Of a DNA stretch of 64,000 bases, positions 9,286 to 20,616 are shown piece by piece. Location of the stretch: positions 71,859,247 to 71,923,246 of the forward strand of contig CM040128.1 in assembly GCA_022559845.1 (NCBI GenBank), written 5' to 3'. Made by a program: the position numbers and the translations under genes. Source of the DNA: Amorphophallus konjac (lineage: Eukaryota; Streptophyta; Magnoliopsida; Alismatales; Araceae). Position 1 is the first letter of the stretch. Each line of letters begins with the position of its first letter. The notes under the pieces are model-generated. The model was not told the DNA's origin. It did not search any database and was given only the letters and a program-made list of their open reading frames with translations.

Positions 9286-12160
9286 GGTGTCTGCTTTGCA
9301 AGGAAGTGACATGGAATGGAATGGAATGACATGGAATGTAATGAAAAGGAGTGAGAATAAACTGAAAAGCAGATGCCAAGGGGTGATGAGACACGCAATC
9401 AACATCACCTGATAAGAATTGAATCAAAAGCTCGAGATGAAGCGATCTTGAGGAGATTCAATGAAAGCAACAATTGTTTGGATAAATGAGGAGTGTGCAC
9501 GAAGGAGATAAAAGGAGTGATCAACTTCTGGCGCGGTGGAAGTACCTCAGGTCACAAACTTGTAGGTTTCACTATTGAGGAGCGATTACCAGCCAATGTG
9601 GACGTGCTGCAGCCAAGGTGGATCAAAGGAAAATGATTGAAATAAGAGGATAGAAATCCAAACAAAGGAATTTTCGAGGAAGCGGCCCAAAATGGCAACA
9701 AGGCGAACTGAGGACACAATTCGGTAATGAATACCTCTTATCATGAATAATTAGAATCATTTTGACTCTCAAAATCAACTTATCAGAATGGTTCTCCACT
9801 GTTGATTCAAATTCCTACATGAATGCATGCTGTGTTTAAAAGAAAATTAAAGTAAATTAAAATAGAAGATAATCAAGGATAATATTGTTAAGTAGCCAAG
9901 ACTGAGTCAAGAAACACATTATGTGAGTTAATACTAAGCCGAAGCCCATTTATCCATGCACCAATTCACAAAAAGGGAACTATCATCCCCAGTCTTGGAT
10001 GGCTCAACGGTCTATCCATATGACTAAGACGCCTCTGAAATTGTCATCGTTTTTGATGAAGGGGAACTGAAATTCTAGATTTACCAAAGCAACAAGGTCC
10101 TTGATATAATCTAATAGCGTACATATCATATAGTAAAATGCATACAGAGAGATGATGGTGATAGCAATAAGCATCGGGGGAACTGAGATCTGCAATGCAA
10201 GCACCGTGGGACTTAGATGATGGTGATGTTCGGACGGTGGGACCAAGGAGCTTCTTTCCTACGCTCAAAATTCATTAGCCAAGATATAATGGAGATAACA
10301 AGCAATGAATAAGCGATAAAGTATAGCATGGATCATAACACATATTCAAGTAAAGCATTCAAATCACAACATGTTTCAAAACATCATTGTATAAGAAGAT
10401 ATGTGTAGGAAAGCATAAATAGTATGGGTTGAAGCATAGCATTCAATATCATAGCATGATAACATGAAGCATGAAACATGAAACATGCAAAACATCATTG
10501 TTTGTCATGAGGATGACAATCTTGGCAAATCAAGATTTAGAGTTGAATGATCAAGATCCAATAATGCCTAGTGGTAGAGTGATCAAGTGAAATCAGCAGG
10601 AGTTTATTAAAAGGATTTGGAGATGATTGATCAATTGATGCCCAGTGTGGCGAAGCATGTTGATTAATATAGGGAAGAATCGAAAGGTTGATAGCAATGA
10701 ACGAAGAGGACTCATTCCGTGCTCTTGGCCCTGTGAAAGAGTTGTCCTTGTAAAATCAACACCATCAAAAAAATACAATGCAATTTTTTTGGATATTTGA
10801 AATCTACAAATTTGTAAAGGTTTTAAAAAATATTCAAATTCTTATGTGGATTTTGGAGAATATTTGAATTTTTTTTTGGAATTTGAAAATATTCAATTTT
10901 TTTGATTTTGGTTTAGACTTGCTAAAGCAGCATCAAAAGGACGTTGAAACCACTGGCTAGGGGTCCTCGTTCTTTCCCTTTCATTAAAAACTGCCCGAAG
11001 CAAGGCTTGCATTTAAGGTGGCGCCCTATTTCCGGCTACCCTTGTATAACGGTGCCCATACCAAGGCCATACCCGAGAAACATTTGGTCTTAGAGGGAGA
11101 AGAGAAGAGAAATTGGGGATAAGCTTTATGCAGGATGGGAGATATCGGGACTTGAAATTCCTCCCAAGGTATTACCCCTCAAAGAGGTAGTCTGTTGCGC
11201 CGGGGCTTTGTGCCTTTGATTTTTAGACTCTTGACATGCATACGACCAGGGTTTTTCCTGCGGAGACTTTGCCTCTCTTGACATATCTTTATCTCATAAT
11301 TTTGTATTCATCGAAATTGACTTTGATAATAGCCCTTTTGGCTAGATATATCATGAAAAGTTCTTTTGATTTTGGGTCAAGACTTTCCCTATTTGAGACT
11401 TCTCTCGTATTGGGGATTACTTAGGTTGGTCATGTTATCCGTCAACCTCTTGCAACTGCATTCGGCCGAGTAAAGAAGAGAAAAGACTATCATGCATACC
11501 CATGGTATGGCCAAAGCAGCAACGATGTTTTACTAAAGGAGGCCGTCTAAGGATGCCGTGAAGTGTGTGCGATGCCCAGCTAAGGGTTGCCCTTAACAAG
11601 CGGGGAGGGAAATTCAAACTCCCAGCGTGGGGTTCTTAATAACCAGAGGTGCTGCAAAAGCAAGCCTAAAGACTCTTTCTTGAAATTTAATAAAGATAAG
11701 GACTTAGGATAAAGGCCGTGACTTCCACTCTTAATCATATTAACAAGCACTTCATTTTGAAAACCGTGCGTGAAGAATGAATGCAAATCTTATGCAAAAA
11801 TGTTACCTTGCAACCTTATGAAATAGCAGCTGCCGGAGGCAATCCTGATGAACATGGGATTTGTCCTCAAGTGGCAGATAAAAGATTGGAAGCCAAGATT
11901 TGAAGTGGCTTAACATGAAGGAGTGGTGTCTGGACTAGACTTAGACGAATAAGGAGAAAAGGAAGAGAGGCGAGGGCTAGAACTCTCTCGCTAAGGTGCG
12001 GAGACCCTGATCATAAGGAACAGTATACAGAAGAAATGGAAAATCAAGAGGAGGAGTGAGGAGTGAGGACTGAAGCCTCAGAAGTAGTGGGAGAACGGGC
12101 AGATGCCCAGAGCGGTGGATGTGGGAGAAGTCGTGTCGGACCCGTGATCGGGAGGAATTA
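9286..12160. other. Interior of the non-autonomous element, no gene recognised
   Basis: No reading frame longer than about 130 codons and no domain seen on either strand. The sequence is mixed, with AT-rich spacers near 10780-10910. It is probably the decayed or non-coding interior of the element. Confidence 0.5.
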
Positions 12161-12169
12161 GGAGAAAGA

Positions 12170-13100
12170 ATTGATAAATGGAAAGAGGCGGATCCGGACG
12201 GTCCGGAGGCGGAGGAGGAGAATCGTGGTAGGGAGAATCCGGAGGTTCCGGGGGAGGAAAATCCCGAGGGACGCGACGACCTGGGAAAAAATGTGAGAAA
12301 AATGATTAAGGAGAAAGAAAAGAACAATGGACGCAATGTCTTTGAAGAGTAGGAGGAGGAGTCGGAAGAAAGGGAAAGAATCCGGAGGTTCCGGAGGAAG
12401 AAAATGGGAAGGGATGCGATGTCCGGAAAGAAGATAGAGAGAATAAGATGAAAAACCCGGAGGTTCCGGAGGCAAAAGATAGAAAGTGGCGTGATGCCCA
12501 GGGAGATTGGAGGGAAGATACGATGAGGAATCCGGAGGTTTCGGAGGAATGGGATGAGAAGGGACGGGATGCCCTAGAAGAAGGGATAAATCCGGAGGAT
12601 CTGGATGTGGAAGTGTGGAGGGGCGCGATGCCCGAAAAGGGAGGTCCGGAGGTTCCAGAGGAGGAAGATGTAAAGGGGCGCGATGCCCTGAGAGATTCGG
12701 AGGTTCCGGAGGAAGGAAATAGAAAGGGGCGTGATGCCCGGAAAAGATGTCTGGAGGTTCTGGAGGAATAGAGAGGGAAGGGATGCGATGCCCAGGGATA
12801 ATCAGTGAGAAGCCCGGAGGACCCGGACATGAGAGTGTAGACGGGCGCGATGCCCAAAGAGGGAGGTCCATAGGTTCCAGTGGAATAAGACACCATGGGG
12901 CGTGATGCCCCGGGAGGAAGGGAGAAAAATCCGGAGGGTCCGGATGCAAAGGTTGGGAGTGGGCGTGATGCCCTGAGGGAAATTTGGAGGGGGCGCGACG
13001 CACAGGAAGTGTAAGGGGACCTCGAGATCCTGAGGATAAAGATGAATGAGATGGGGAATGCGGAGGATCCGGAGGTTCCGGAAGGTGGGGCAGATACGGG
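12170..13100 (-). repeat. Tandem repeats of about 55-65 bp, open in two antisense frames
   Basis: About fourteen degenerate units containing TCCGGAGGTTCCGGAGG and GGGGCGCGATGCCC. Because of the composition, two overlapping minus-strand frames stay open for 338 and 358 codons and would encode Ser/Pro-rich repeats. I do not regard either as a proven gene. Each unit includes the palindromes GGGC-gcgat-GCCC and TCCGGA. Confidence 0.65.
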
Positions 13101-13297
13101 TTTGGAAACCCGGGAAAGAAGAAATGCAAATGCATGCGAATGTAATGCAATGGATGTAGAAGATGCATAGAATGCATGATATGCAAAGAGTGCAGAGAAT
13201 GCGTGGAATGAGAGGATGAGATCCTCCTCCTCACCCATGGAGTGGCCCATAAAGAGAAAAATGTGGATGAATTGGTGGAAGGCCCAATAATGTAATA

Positions 13298-13627
13298 TTA
13301 CCCACCCCTCCATGGTAAGCAAGGTGCCCGGTCAAACGGCTCAAAGGATTGAAATAATAAGCTCTCATTAGAAGAATGTGTTATAGTGATGTAAGAAGAA
13401 GACTCCTTAGGAAGTTGTATGACAATGGAGTGAGGGGTAATGAGAACATTGAAAGAGTATCGACCAATGAGTAAGGTGACCATGGTAAAAGGTCGATATG
13501 GAATGAACTTGGAAGAATTTATCTTGGTGAGCTTCCATGGAGACTTCTCAAATGTGCCCGGTATAATGACACGGATCGGCATTCGGCAAATAAACTCTCG
13601 AACCTTGAACAACATAACCACGGTCAA
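13298..13627 (-). pseudogene. Unidentified 110-codon reading frame
   Basis: A minus-strand frame of ordinary, not low-complexity, composition, with segments such as FICRMPIRVIIPGTFE and FTMVTLLIGRYSFN. I do not recognise it. It lies between a Pro-rich frame and the tandem repeats and could be the remains of a protein once encoded by the element. There is no catalytic motif. Its codons run into stops on both sides, and neighbouring minus-strand frames at 13646-13912 are Pro-rich. Confidence 0.25.
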
Positions 13628-14233
13628 ATCCTTCTTGCCTGGCTATTAATCATTTTTCTTGGCACAAATTCTTGTAGAAATACACCCGCTCCGAGCGGGG
13701 GTGGAAGGCGAGATGGAAGCGGTAGGCTTAGTGAGTGATGGTGGTTTAATGGAGAGTGTTAAAGGAAGGGTAAATGGAGGTGGAGGTTGAAACACGTCGG
13801 GCTTTTCCCCTTGCTTGGAAGCGAATGGGGTTGGCTCGAGTGCCTCAAGAGGTGAATCTTGCTCAGGATTAGCCACAGGTTTGGGCAAAGGTTTAGATGG
13901 AGGGTTTGACAAAGTGGGGTTTGGTGTTATTGGCTTTGGGCTTATAAGGATAGTAGAGGCCTTAGGTGGTAGGTTTAAAGGGTTAATTGGTTTATAAAAA
14001 GGTTCGGCGGGAGGTTCGGCGGAGGCCGATGGAGTAGAGGTAAGCTCAGATGGCTTGGCGGAGGTTAATGGAGGTTCAGCGGAAGCTGATGAAGTGGAGA
14101 TTGGAGGTATAATGATAAAAGGCTTAGTGCGTTGGAAATGTCAGATTTTAATGGGGCGAAAGGTTTGAATAGTAGTGGAGGGATCATGGTGTGCCGGTTT
14201 GGGCGATTGGAGTATCGACCCATCATCATAACA

Positions 14234-15190
14234 TCAATTGGTTTGGTAAATGGGATTGGGGACGGTGGCATCGTCTTGAGCAGGTGGTTCATCGGGTGGC
14301 AATGGAGAGAGTGGAAAAAGGAGAAAACTCGGAGTGGGTTTCTCTTGAAGAACTTCAATGTCTTGCGTTGGCTCCAACTCTTCACAATCATCAAAATCAT
14401 CAAGTGGACTCCGTGGTGGAGGCGTAATAATGGGTGATGGAATAGTGTAATGTGGAGAATTTTGTAGAGGCGAATATATATATGAAGGCGAAGGCGGAGG
14501 GCCTTGTGGATGAGTGGGGCGAATATGGGGAGGGCAGACGGCATCCACTTGATCATTGAAGTTTGTAAAATCTTGCTCACATATGCCGTTGATGCCATCA
14601 TCTCTTCTCTCCTTCCAATCTTTCTCCATCTTGGTAATGTTGTTCAGGACGGCGTGAAGAGGGTTGATTTGAGGAGGAGAAGGGGAAGCGGGCCGCGGAC
14701 TTGTGACACTCTTTAATTGTTCCTCCATGGAAGCAATTTTATCGAGAAGAGTTTGTTGGAGGGGTGTAACTTGGATCACAGAGGGTTGGCCTTGAGAGGA
14801 AGACCGTGGAGGAGTGGCTTGATGTGAAGACCGTGAATGAGGGCTAATGGGCCGACCCACAAAAGGTCCCGAACGGGCCGGGTTGCAAGGAATGCATGGG
14901 CCTTGGGGCCGTGAAGGAGGAATAGAAGGAGGTGGGTTACGGATCACCCGAGGAGGAGTATGTGTAGAAGGAGGAGACGGGTGATGGAACACTCGAGAGG
15001 GATTGAAAGGAGGATGAGTAGGAGAAGATGCACTCTTAACAATGGCCTTAAGGGCTTGGATTTGTTGAGGGGTGAGATGATCTAATGCATGCAAAACTTG
15101 GGGGACCTTCTCATCATGTGGAGGAAATGGTCCCGAGGGAATAGTGGCTCGCGATGGGTGTAAGGAACTATGAGATTGGACATTGCCCAT
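14234..15190 (-). CDS. Proline-rich protein of the non-autonomous element
   Basis: A 318-codon minus-strand frame starting MGNVQSHSS, the longest non-repetitive frame in the element and the first after its primer site and leader, so in the position of gag. Residues 1-180 are rich in Pro and Ser (SRVFHHPSPPSTHTPPR). A more ordinary segment, LDHLTPQQIQALKAIV, lies near residue 40, and a short helical stretch, LLDKIASMEEQL, near 165. The C-terminal part is acidic and Pro-rich. I see no Retrotrans_gag core and no zinc knuckle, so a gag function is a guess from position only. It may equally be an open frame kept by composition. Expression would come from the right LTR. Confidence 0.35.
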   Translation of the reverse strand: MGNVQSHSSLHPSRATIPSGPFPPHDEKVPQVLHALDHLTPQQIQALKAIVKSASSPTHPPFNPSRVFHHPSPPSTHTPPRVIRNPPPSIPPSRPQGPCIPCNPARSGPFVGRPISPHSRSSHQATPPRSSSQGQPSVIQVTPLQQTLLDKIASMEEQLKSVTSPRPASPSPPQINPLHAVLNNITKMEKDWKERRDDGINGICEQDFTNFNDQVDAVCPPHIRPTHPQGPPPSPSYIYSPLQNSPHYTIPSPIITPPPRSPLDDFDDCEELEPTQDIEVLQEKPTPSFLLFPLSPLPPDEPPAQDDATVPNPIYQTN

Positions 15191-15849
15191 GGGTCGGACA
15201 ATACCATGAAAGTGAGAACGTGGTCCCTTAAATAAGTTGTGGTGAGGATTATAATGAACATGTTAAAATTTAGGGTCATAAGATGCACTAAGTTGTGCAT
15301 CCTCATGATTCTGATTAGGATTGAACATGTTGGTTTGATTATCAAAGCGAAACATTATGCAAATTATGTAATAATTCAATCAAAATAATTTACAAAGATC
15401 ACACAAGTTGGATGCTTACGCTTGATGTCTTAAGTTAAACCTTGATGTAAATTAAAGATTTTATCAAAATTTGATATGATTCACACAAGGTAGGAGCCTA
15501 GTTTCAATGTGATTTTCTTCAATGCCAACTAGGTATGCTCTCTCACCACGTATAGGCTAACTAAACCCAGGGAACTTCAAGGTACAACTTGCCCAACCTT
15601 CCGTGAGGGAATTCATGAGTACGGGGACTTATGGAGGCTTGGTTTAGGAATTTCCGATCCAAAGAGACGGAATGCTCAATGGAGGGTCTTTCCTTCACCA
15701 AGAGGGGGTATGGATCCTAACAGTGTGGGGAGAGGAGGTCTCCCAAGCCCAAATGCAATATGAATGCAAAACTAATGCAGAATGGAGAGAATATATATGA
15801 ATGAATAGAAATATGAAAGAATGATACAAAATAAGTCACATAAGAACAA

Positions 15850-16135
15850 TTCTGTGAAAAACTCAGGAAATTGGCGCCCTGACAGGTGCCACCAATTCCT
15901 GGAAGGGCGCCCTCTGTGTGGGTGCCAATTCTGTGATGATTTTTTTCTTTAAGAAAAAAATGTAAATGGCGCCCTCCTCACTGCCCTTATTTCTTTAATG
16001 GGCGCCCATCTGATGGGGGCCAATTCCAAATTTTTCTTTTTTTTTTCAATAGGGTAGGGAATTGATGCCCTGCACCCAGCCACTAATTCTTAAATGGGCG
16101 CCCACTATGTGGGCGCCAATTACCCCTTTCCCAGA
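15850..16135 (-). repeat. Palindromes in the leader next to the primer site
   Basis: Four or five imperfect hairpins based on GGCGCCC. The clearest has arms AATGGGCGCCCAC and GTGGGCGCCAATT separated by TAT (about 16093-16121). In the minus-strand transcript they lie 300-600 nt after the primer site, in the untranslated leader. The same GGGCGCCC core occurs in the LTRs near 8940-9050 and 17790-17885. Confidence 0.7.
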
Positions 16136-16436
16136 AAGCTGCAGCAACGACCAGAAAGCTTAAACAGTGAAGAAAAAATCAATAAAATGAAGAACACACT
16201 CACAAACTCAGAGTATGGATCATGACAATCAAAAATTATGAAACAAAGCATGACATGCTCATTTTTTTTATTTTTTTAAGAGATTGATAGATAAATGGAA
16301 TTTCTACAAATCTATCAAACTAAAAATTACTTAGGGAGAGTGCTACGTGGAGCACAAAAGGGGGTGCATCGTGGGTGCGAAGAGAGATGGCACACGTGGG
16401 TGCCCGAGGGGAAGGGTAATCAAAATAAAAATAAGA

Positions 16437-16458
16437 GGTGTCCCACCGTGATTGCCAA
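16437..16458 (-). promoter_or_regulatory. Primer-binding site, Tat type
   Basis: TTGGCAATCACGGTGGGAC on the minus strand, 2 nt inside the right (5') LTR. It matches the Tat element's TGGCACGCCCGGTGGGAC (46571-46588) except in the middle. The tRNA was not assigned. Confidence 0.65.
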
Positions 16459-16460
16459 TT

Positions 16461-18112
16461 TGTAGATTTAGGAAATCCACTTAAGGAAATAAGAAAAATC
16501 ATAAAAACCTATGAAAAGAATGATGAAAAGAATAGAAAAGGGGAGCATGCGTAGGATGCTAATGGAGTGTGATCGCCAGAGACGCGAGGGTCTCAAAGAT
16601 ATAACAATAAAAAAAATAAGGAGGGATCGCGAATAAGGAAGCGGGGAGATGTGAGTGTTACCTTCTCTTTCTATTGGCCGGCCGATGAAGAGAGTTCTTC
16701 TTTGCTTGATTACCCTTGCAAAATAAGATAAACAACCAACAAAAAATATGGATTAGAATTATGAGATGTGTAGCATCAAATCCTTAAGATAAACAAACAT
16801 GACAATAAGGAGATGAACACACCTTGTTGGGTGTTGACCGTTAAACCCCTATGCAAAGGGCAGGTAAAGATGATGATATGATGAAATAAGAGGGAGGTGT
16901 GCAAGTGTTGCACTAAGGAGGCCTCAATGTGGTTGAGGAGATGAAGATAATGAAAGAAGAGAAAAGAACATGATGCATGCAAACTAAGTAAAATTCATGA
17001 AAGAAATAAAAGAGATTAAGGAAGGGCTAGGCTTTTTGATGTGATTCTCCAAAGGGGGCTTCAATGTAGCTCCAAGAGGAAGAAGATCTCCAAGGGATGT
17101 AGCATTAAGCATGTGGGAGACTTCTCCTTGATCTCCCGATCCGGCAGCACCTCCTCTTTCTTGATTGTTGATGCCTTCAACACAAGGGAGAGAGGACTCC
17201 TATTTACAGGGCTGAAATTCGGAGTTTAATCCAAAGAAAATTAGGAAAACATGTTTTAATAGGATTTGGAAAGAGATAAACATTAGCCAAGTGTCCTTTC
17301 ATCCTTGGAAGGCCTTAAGACTCCTTTCCCAAGTGAAAAGGTGCTCAAAACGGAGAAAGAAGAAGGTTCTGCTGGAGTTCGGAATTCTACAAGAAATGGC
17401 GATCACACAGACGGTCGCTATTTAAAGGGCGGCAGATGGAAGCGTCACTGATTCCAAAGCATTTCTAGATGAATTAGGACTTTCCGACATTTGAAAATAA
17501 TTGGCAACCATGAGGTGGTCGCTAATTAGAAATTAATACGAGTTTCGGATGGAGTTAAAAGCTCAAAATATAGCAAGGAAATTGGCAACATTCCACACAG
17601 GCGCCTATTCATGAAATGGCGACCTTCCGGACAGTCGTGGAATAAAAAATAGTCTGATTTCGGCTCAAAATATGATGAAAAGAATTGACGACCTTCCGAA
17701 CGGTCGCTATTTAAAGAAATAGCGACTTTCCGGAGTGTCACTAATTCACATATTTCAGAAAATTGGCCAAACGGAACATGCAGGAAATGGGCGCCCTTGA
17801 CCTGGGCACCAATTTGAATGGGCTCAAGGGCGCCCAGGTCCTGGGCGCCAATTCCATAATGGGCGCCCAGGTGATGGGCGCCCATTAAATGGCGACCAGC
17901 CCATTGCCATTATTTAGCGAAAGGCCTGAAAAAATAGAGAAAATCTCAAAAAAAATCTAAAAAATAGAAAAACATGTGAAAAAGCTTGGGAAAGTTGAAT
18001 ATTCAAGAAAAATGAGGAAAACCACTCAAATAAGTCAATTTGAGGGTCAAATGGGGCATCACAGTGCGATAGGAGATATACTCAAAATGGCGTGAAATTT
18101 AGCGTGTCTACA
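16461..18112 (-). repeat. 5' LTR of the 7627-18112 element
   Basis: 1652 bp. Ends TGTAGATTTAG on the plus strand at 16461 and TAGCGTGTCTACA at 18112. Palindrome array at about 17390-17900. The many scattered differences from the left LTR indicate an old insertion. Confidence 0.9.
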
Positions 18113-20616
18113 GTAGTGTCTGCAACAGAACTTCCATAGTAGAGATCCCAATAATCAGCTGCCCGCCTCGCCCCTGGCAGTGGAGCACCGTGGTCCTCAT
18201 CTTGCGTGACGTGTGTGAATTGTTGCTCCTCTGTCCATACCGCATGTTCGTGACCCCCATGACCTCTGCCTTGACCACTGCTATACTCTCTGTCACCAGC
18301 ACTAGTATCCCCACGATGACTCCGTTGACCACCTTGAGAACCGCCACGACTATGGGATGAAGACCCTGTCGATGTGCTGTCGTCATCGGAGTCATGACTC
18401 CCACTGATGCGGGGCTCAACAGATGGCTCGGGAGAGTCGTCATCTGCATTGGGATCAATTGTCTCCAAGTCTATAATGTCCATCAGATTTACTGGTGGTT
18501 GTGTGCCCTTTTTTTTCTTGAATAATGTGGTCTATGACGATTGCTTCTTCTGTGGAGCAGGCGGCCGCTTATCTGCTACATGTTGTGTCCCTCTAGATGC
18601 CTGAGAATCAGAGGTTTTGTTAGATAATAAGTTTAAGTCATTTCGTACTGTGTAAATATATACGTATGAGTATACCTGAGATGACTGAATGGGTGCCTTA
18701 GACGCTGAGCATCGTAGTGCAGCTGATTGAGATGGCTGTTTGGATGCTACCAAAGGCTACACAATTGAGCCAACAACAAATTCAATTAGCAATAGAATAT
18801 AACATATAAATCTTCTTGTAGTCATATAAATTCACCTCTCTAAATGATGAACTCCCCCTAGCCTCTCTAGAAGAGGATATCCTTCTCGGTTCTGTAGATA
18901 CTGAATGTCACGGTACAGCAACCCGAGACCAGTGTTCATTTGTCGGATCGGCCTATAATATATTTCTTACATCATCATACATAGATATATGCCTACGTTC
19001 TCTAATCAAATATGCGATTCGATTTGTATATATTATTTCACCTGAGCTAGTGGTGGACGTGGATTTGATGGAGGTTACATCAATCGCTCCCATGCTGCAT
19101 CATTGTACATATAAGATGTGTCTCCGCCCCCAATGATGAGGTCTTCATCCAAATTAACTTCCTCATCACGTCGCGTTGCTGACTTGTCTCCAACCGTCTA
19201 CACATCGATGTCATCTCCCTCCCCTACTGCCTGCTGCACAACTGCTGCCAGAAAAGTATTAGGTCGTGGTGTCTCACCTGGTTCTTCGCCCTCCTCGTCA
19301 AGTTTTGCCTCACCATGCTTGGTTGTGGTTCTTGTAACCCATGAAACCATAGGGTCATCATCGTCTCGCAAGTACATAGCATCTGTTGGGTCGTAATCTC
19401 CCTCTCCTCCCATTGCATTCATCTGTACATGCTTAACCTTTAGCTTCATGTTGTAATGAACATAGACCATTTTGTCAAGCCTTCTATGTGTTAGCCTATT
19501 CCTGAGCTTGGTATGTAAGAAGGAAAATATCGACCAATTCCGCTCACACCCACTCGATGAGGATGTTTGTGATAGAACTCTCATTGCGATCTTCCTTAAT
19601 GTTAGTGCACTGGTTCCATAATTTAGCAACCACTCAGCTGTGATTAAGGCAGATGGTGAACATTATGATAATTAGATGCAATCACAACTTGTCAAGCTAT
19701 AGAATGTGCATTGTCAAAATATATTACCTGCATCGAGTCTATCACGGCTGGCCACGGCATTATCGAAAAATGAACCAATTACCTCTCTAAATATTTTCAT
19801 ATGCATTATCAAAAAAAATAGGTACATAATTCATTTCATATTGTTAAAGGAAAAATATCCAAGTATACCTTATTCAACACATCATCAACATCTGTTGGCC
19901 TGCGAGAGAATCGGTCTACCATAATGTTGATGGATTCTATTAAAGTATCGTCATAAGCGAGGCCCCAAGCATATTGAAAGGCCGGGTGTAGGTAGTATGG
20001 TGCAATCACAGGATATTAAAAATTTATGCTTCATCTAAAGATCGCGACTCATTTATTGTTAGAGACTGTAAATGTTTACTTGCCATGTGAAGATCACGTC
20101 TCATTTGCCTGTCCCATCTGTCCTCCACAATCTCTAAGATAGTGGGTCCATATTTCTTGGACGTTGCAAGAATCTTCAGCTTTGTACCTTCAATTTTACT
20201 GTACACCAACCCCATGGTTGGTACTCTATCCCCATCCACACATTTGAATACCTCATACAGTGGCTCTATCAATGAAACTAATATATTGACTCTATCCCAA
20301 AAGTTACCGGTGTTGACAATCCCTTCGACCTCCCCTCCATCACGTGAAGGGGCAAAAGAGGAACTAAGCCAAGTCTCACCCCTAAACATTTGTTTTAACC
20401 CATCCTTGTACTTCAGAAGGCTCTGCAATGCGATGTAGTTGGTGGCAAATCATGTGATGCCAAGCCTCAATAGTTCGCTGCCACAATGCTCTCTCATCCA
20501 TGCCAATACAAGTGTGTGGTTGTAGATATATTTCATGACCTTTTGTGCCACCTCGACCACATATTTGACTACACGAAGCTGACCAATCTCTTTGAGCATC
20601 AGATCTACACAGTGTA
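18113..20616 (-). pseudogene. hAT transposase, interrupted (catalytic C-terminal half)
   Basis: Cut-and-paste transposase of the hAT superfamily, minus strand. From 20616 downward: HCVDLMLKEIGQL and VAQKVMKYIYNH (DUF659-like region), an in-frame TGA at 20450-20452 where the family usually has arginine before FATNYIALQSL, then VLVSLIEPLYEVFKCVDGD and RWDRQMRRDLHMA. Next exons: YYLHPAFQYAWGLAYDD...DDVLNK with a GT donor, FREVIGSFFDNAVASRD, and the dimerisation domain LNYGTSALTLRKIAMRVLSQ...SGCERNWSIFSFLHTKLRNRL. An acidic and Ser/Gly-rich tail follows (DEDLIIGGGDTSYMYNDAAW and further exons to 18113). The N-terminal BED finger and first catalytic Asp are missing because a gypsy element inserted at 20617. 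It cannot be functional: one nonsense codon and two insertions. Confidence 0.8.

Larger units (their letters stand above)
7627..18112 (-). mobile_element. Non-autonomous LTR retrotransposon with a Tat-type primer site
   Basis: Two similar LTRs (7627-9272 and 16461-18112) flank a 7.2-kb interior. Orientation is minus: the primer site is next to the right LTR and the polypurine tract next to the left one. LTR termini are TGTAGACACGC and, at the other end, CTAAATCTACA; the left copy has one base changed at 7627. The interior has no recognisable gag, protease, reverse transcriptase or integrase, only a proline-rich reading frame and tandem repeats, so it would need proteins supplied in trans. It interrupts a hAT transposase gene. 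Its primer site resembles that of the Tat element at 46571, making a Tat element a candidate helper. Confidence 0.8.
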
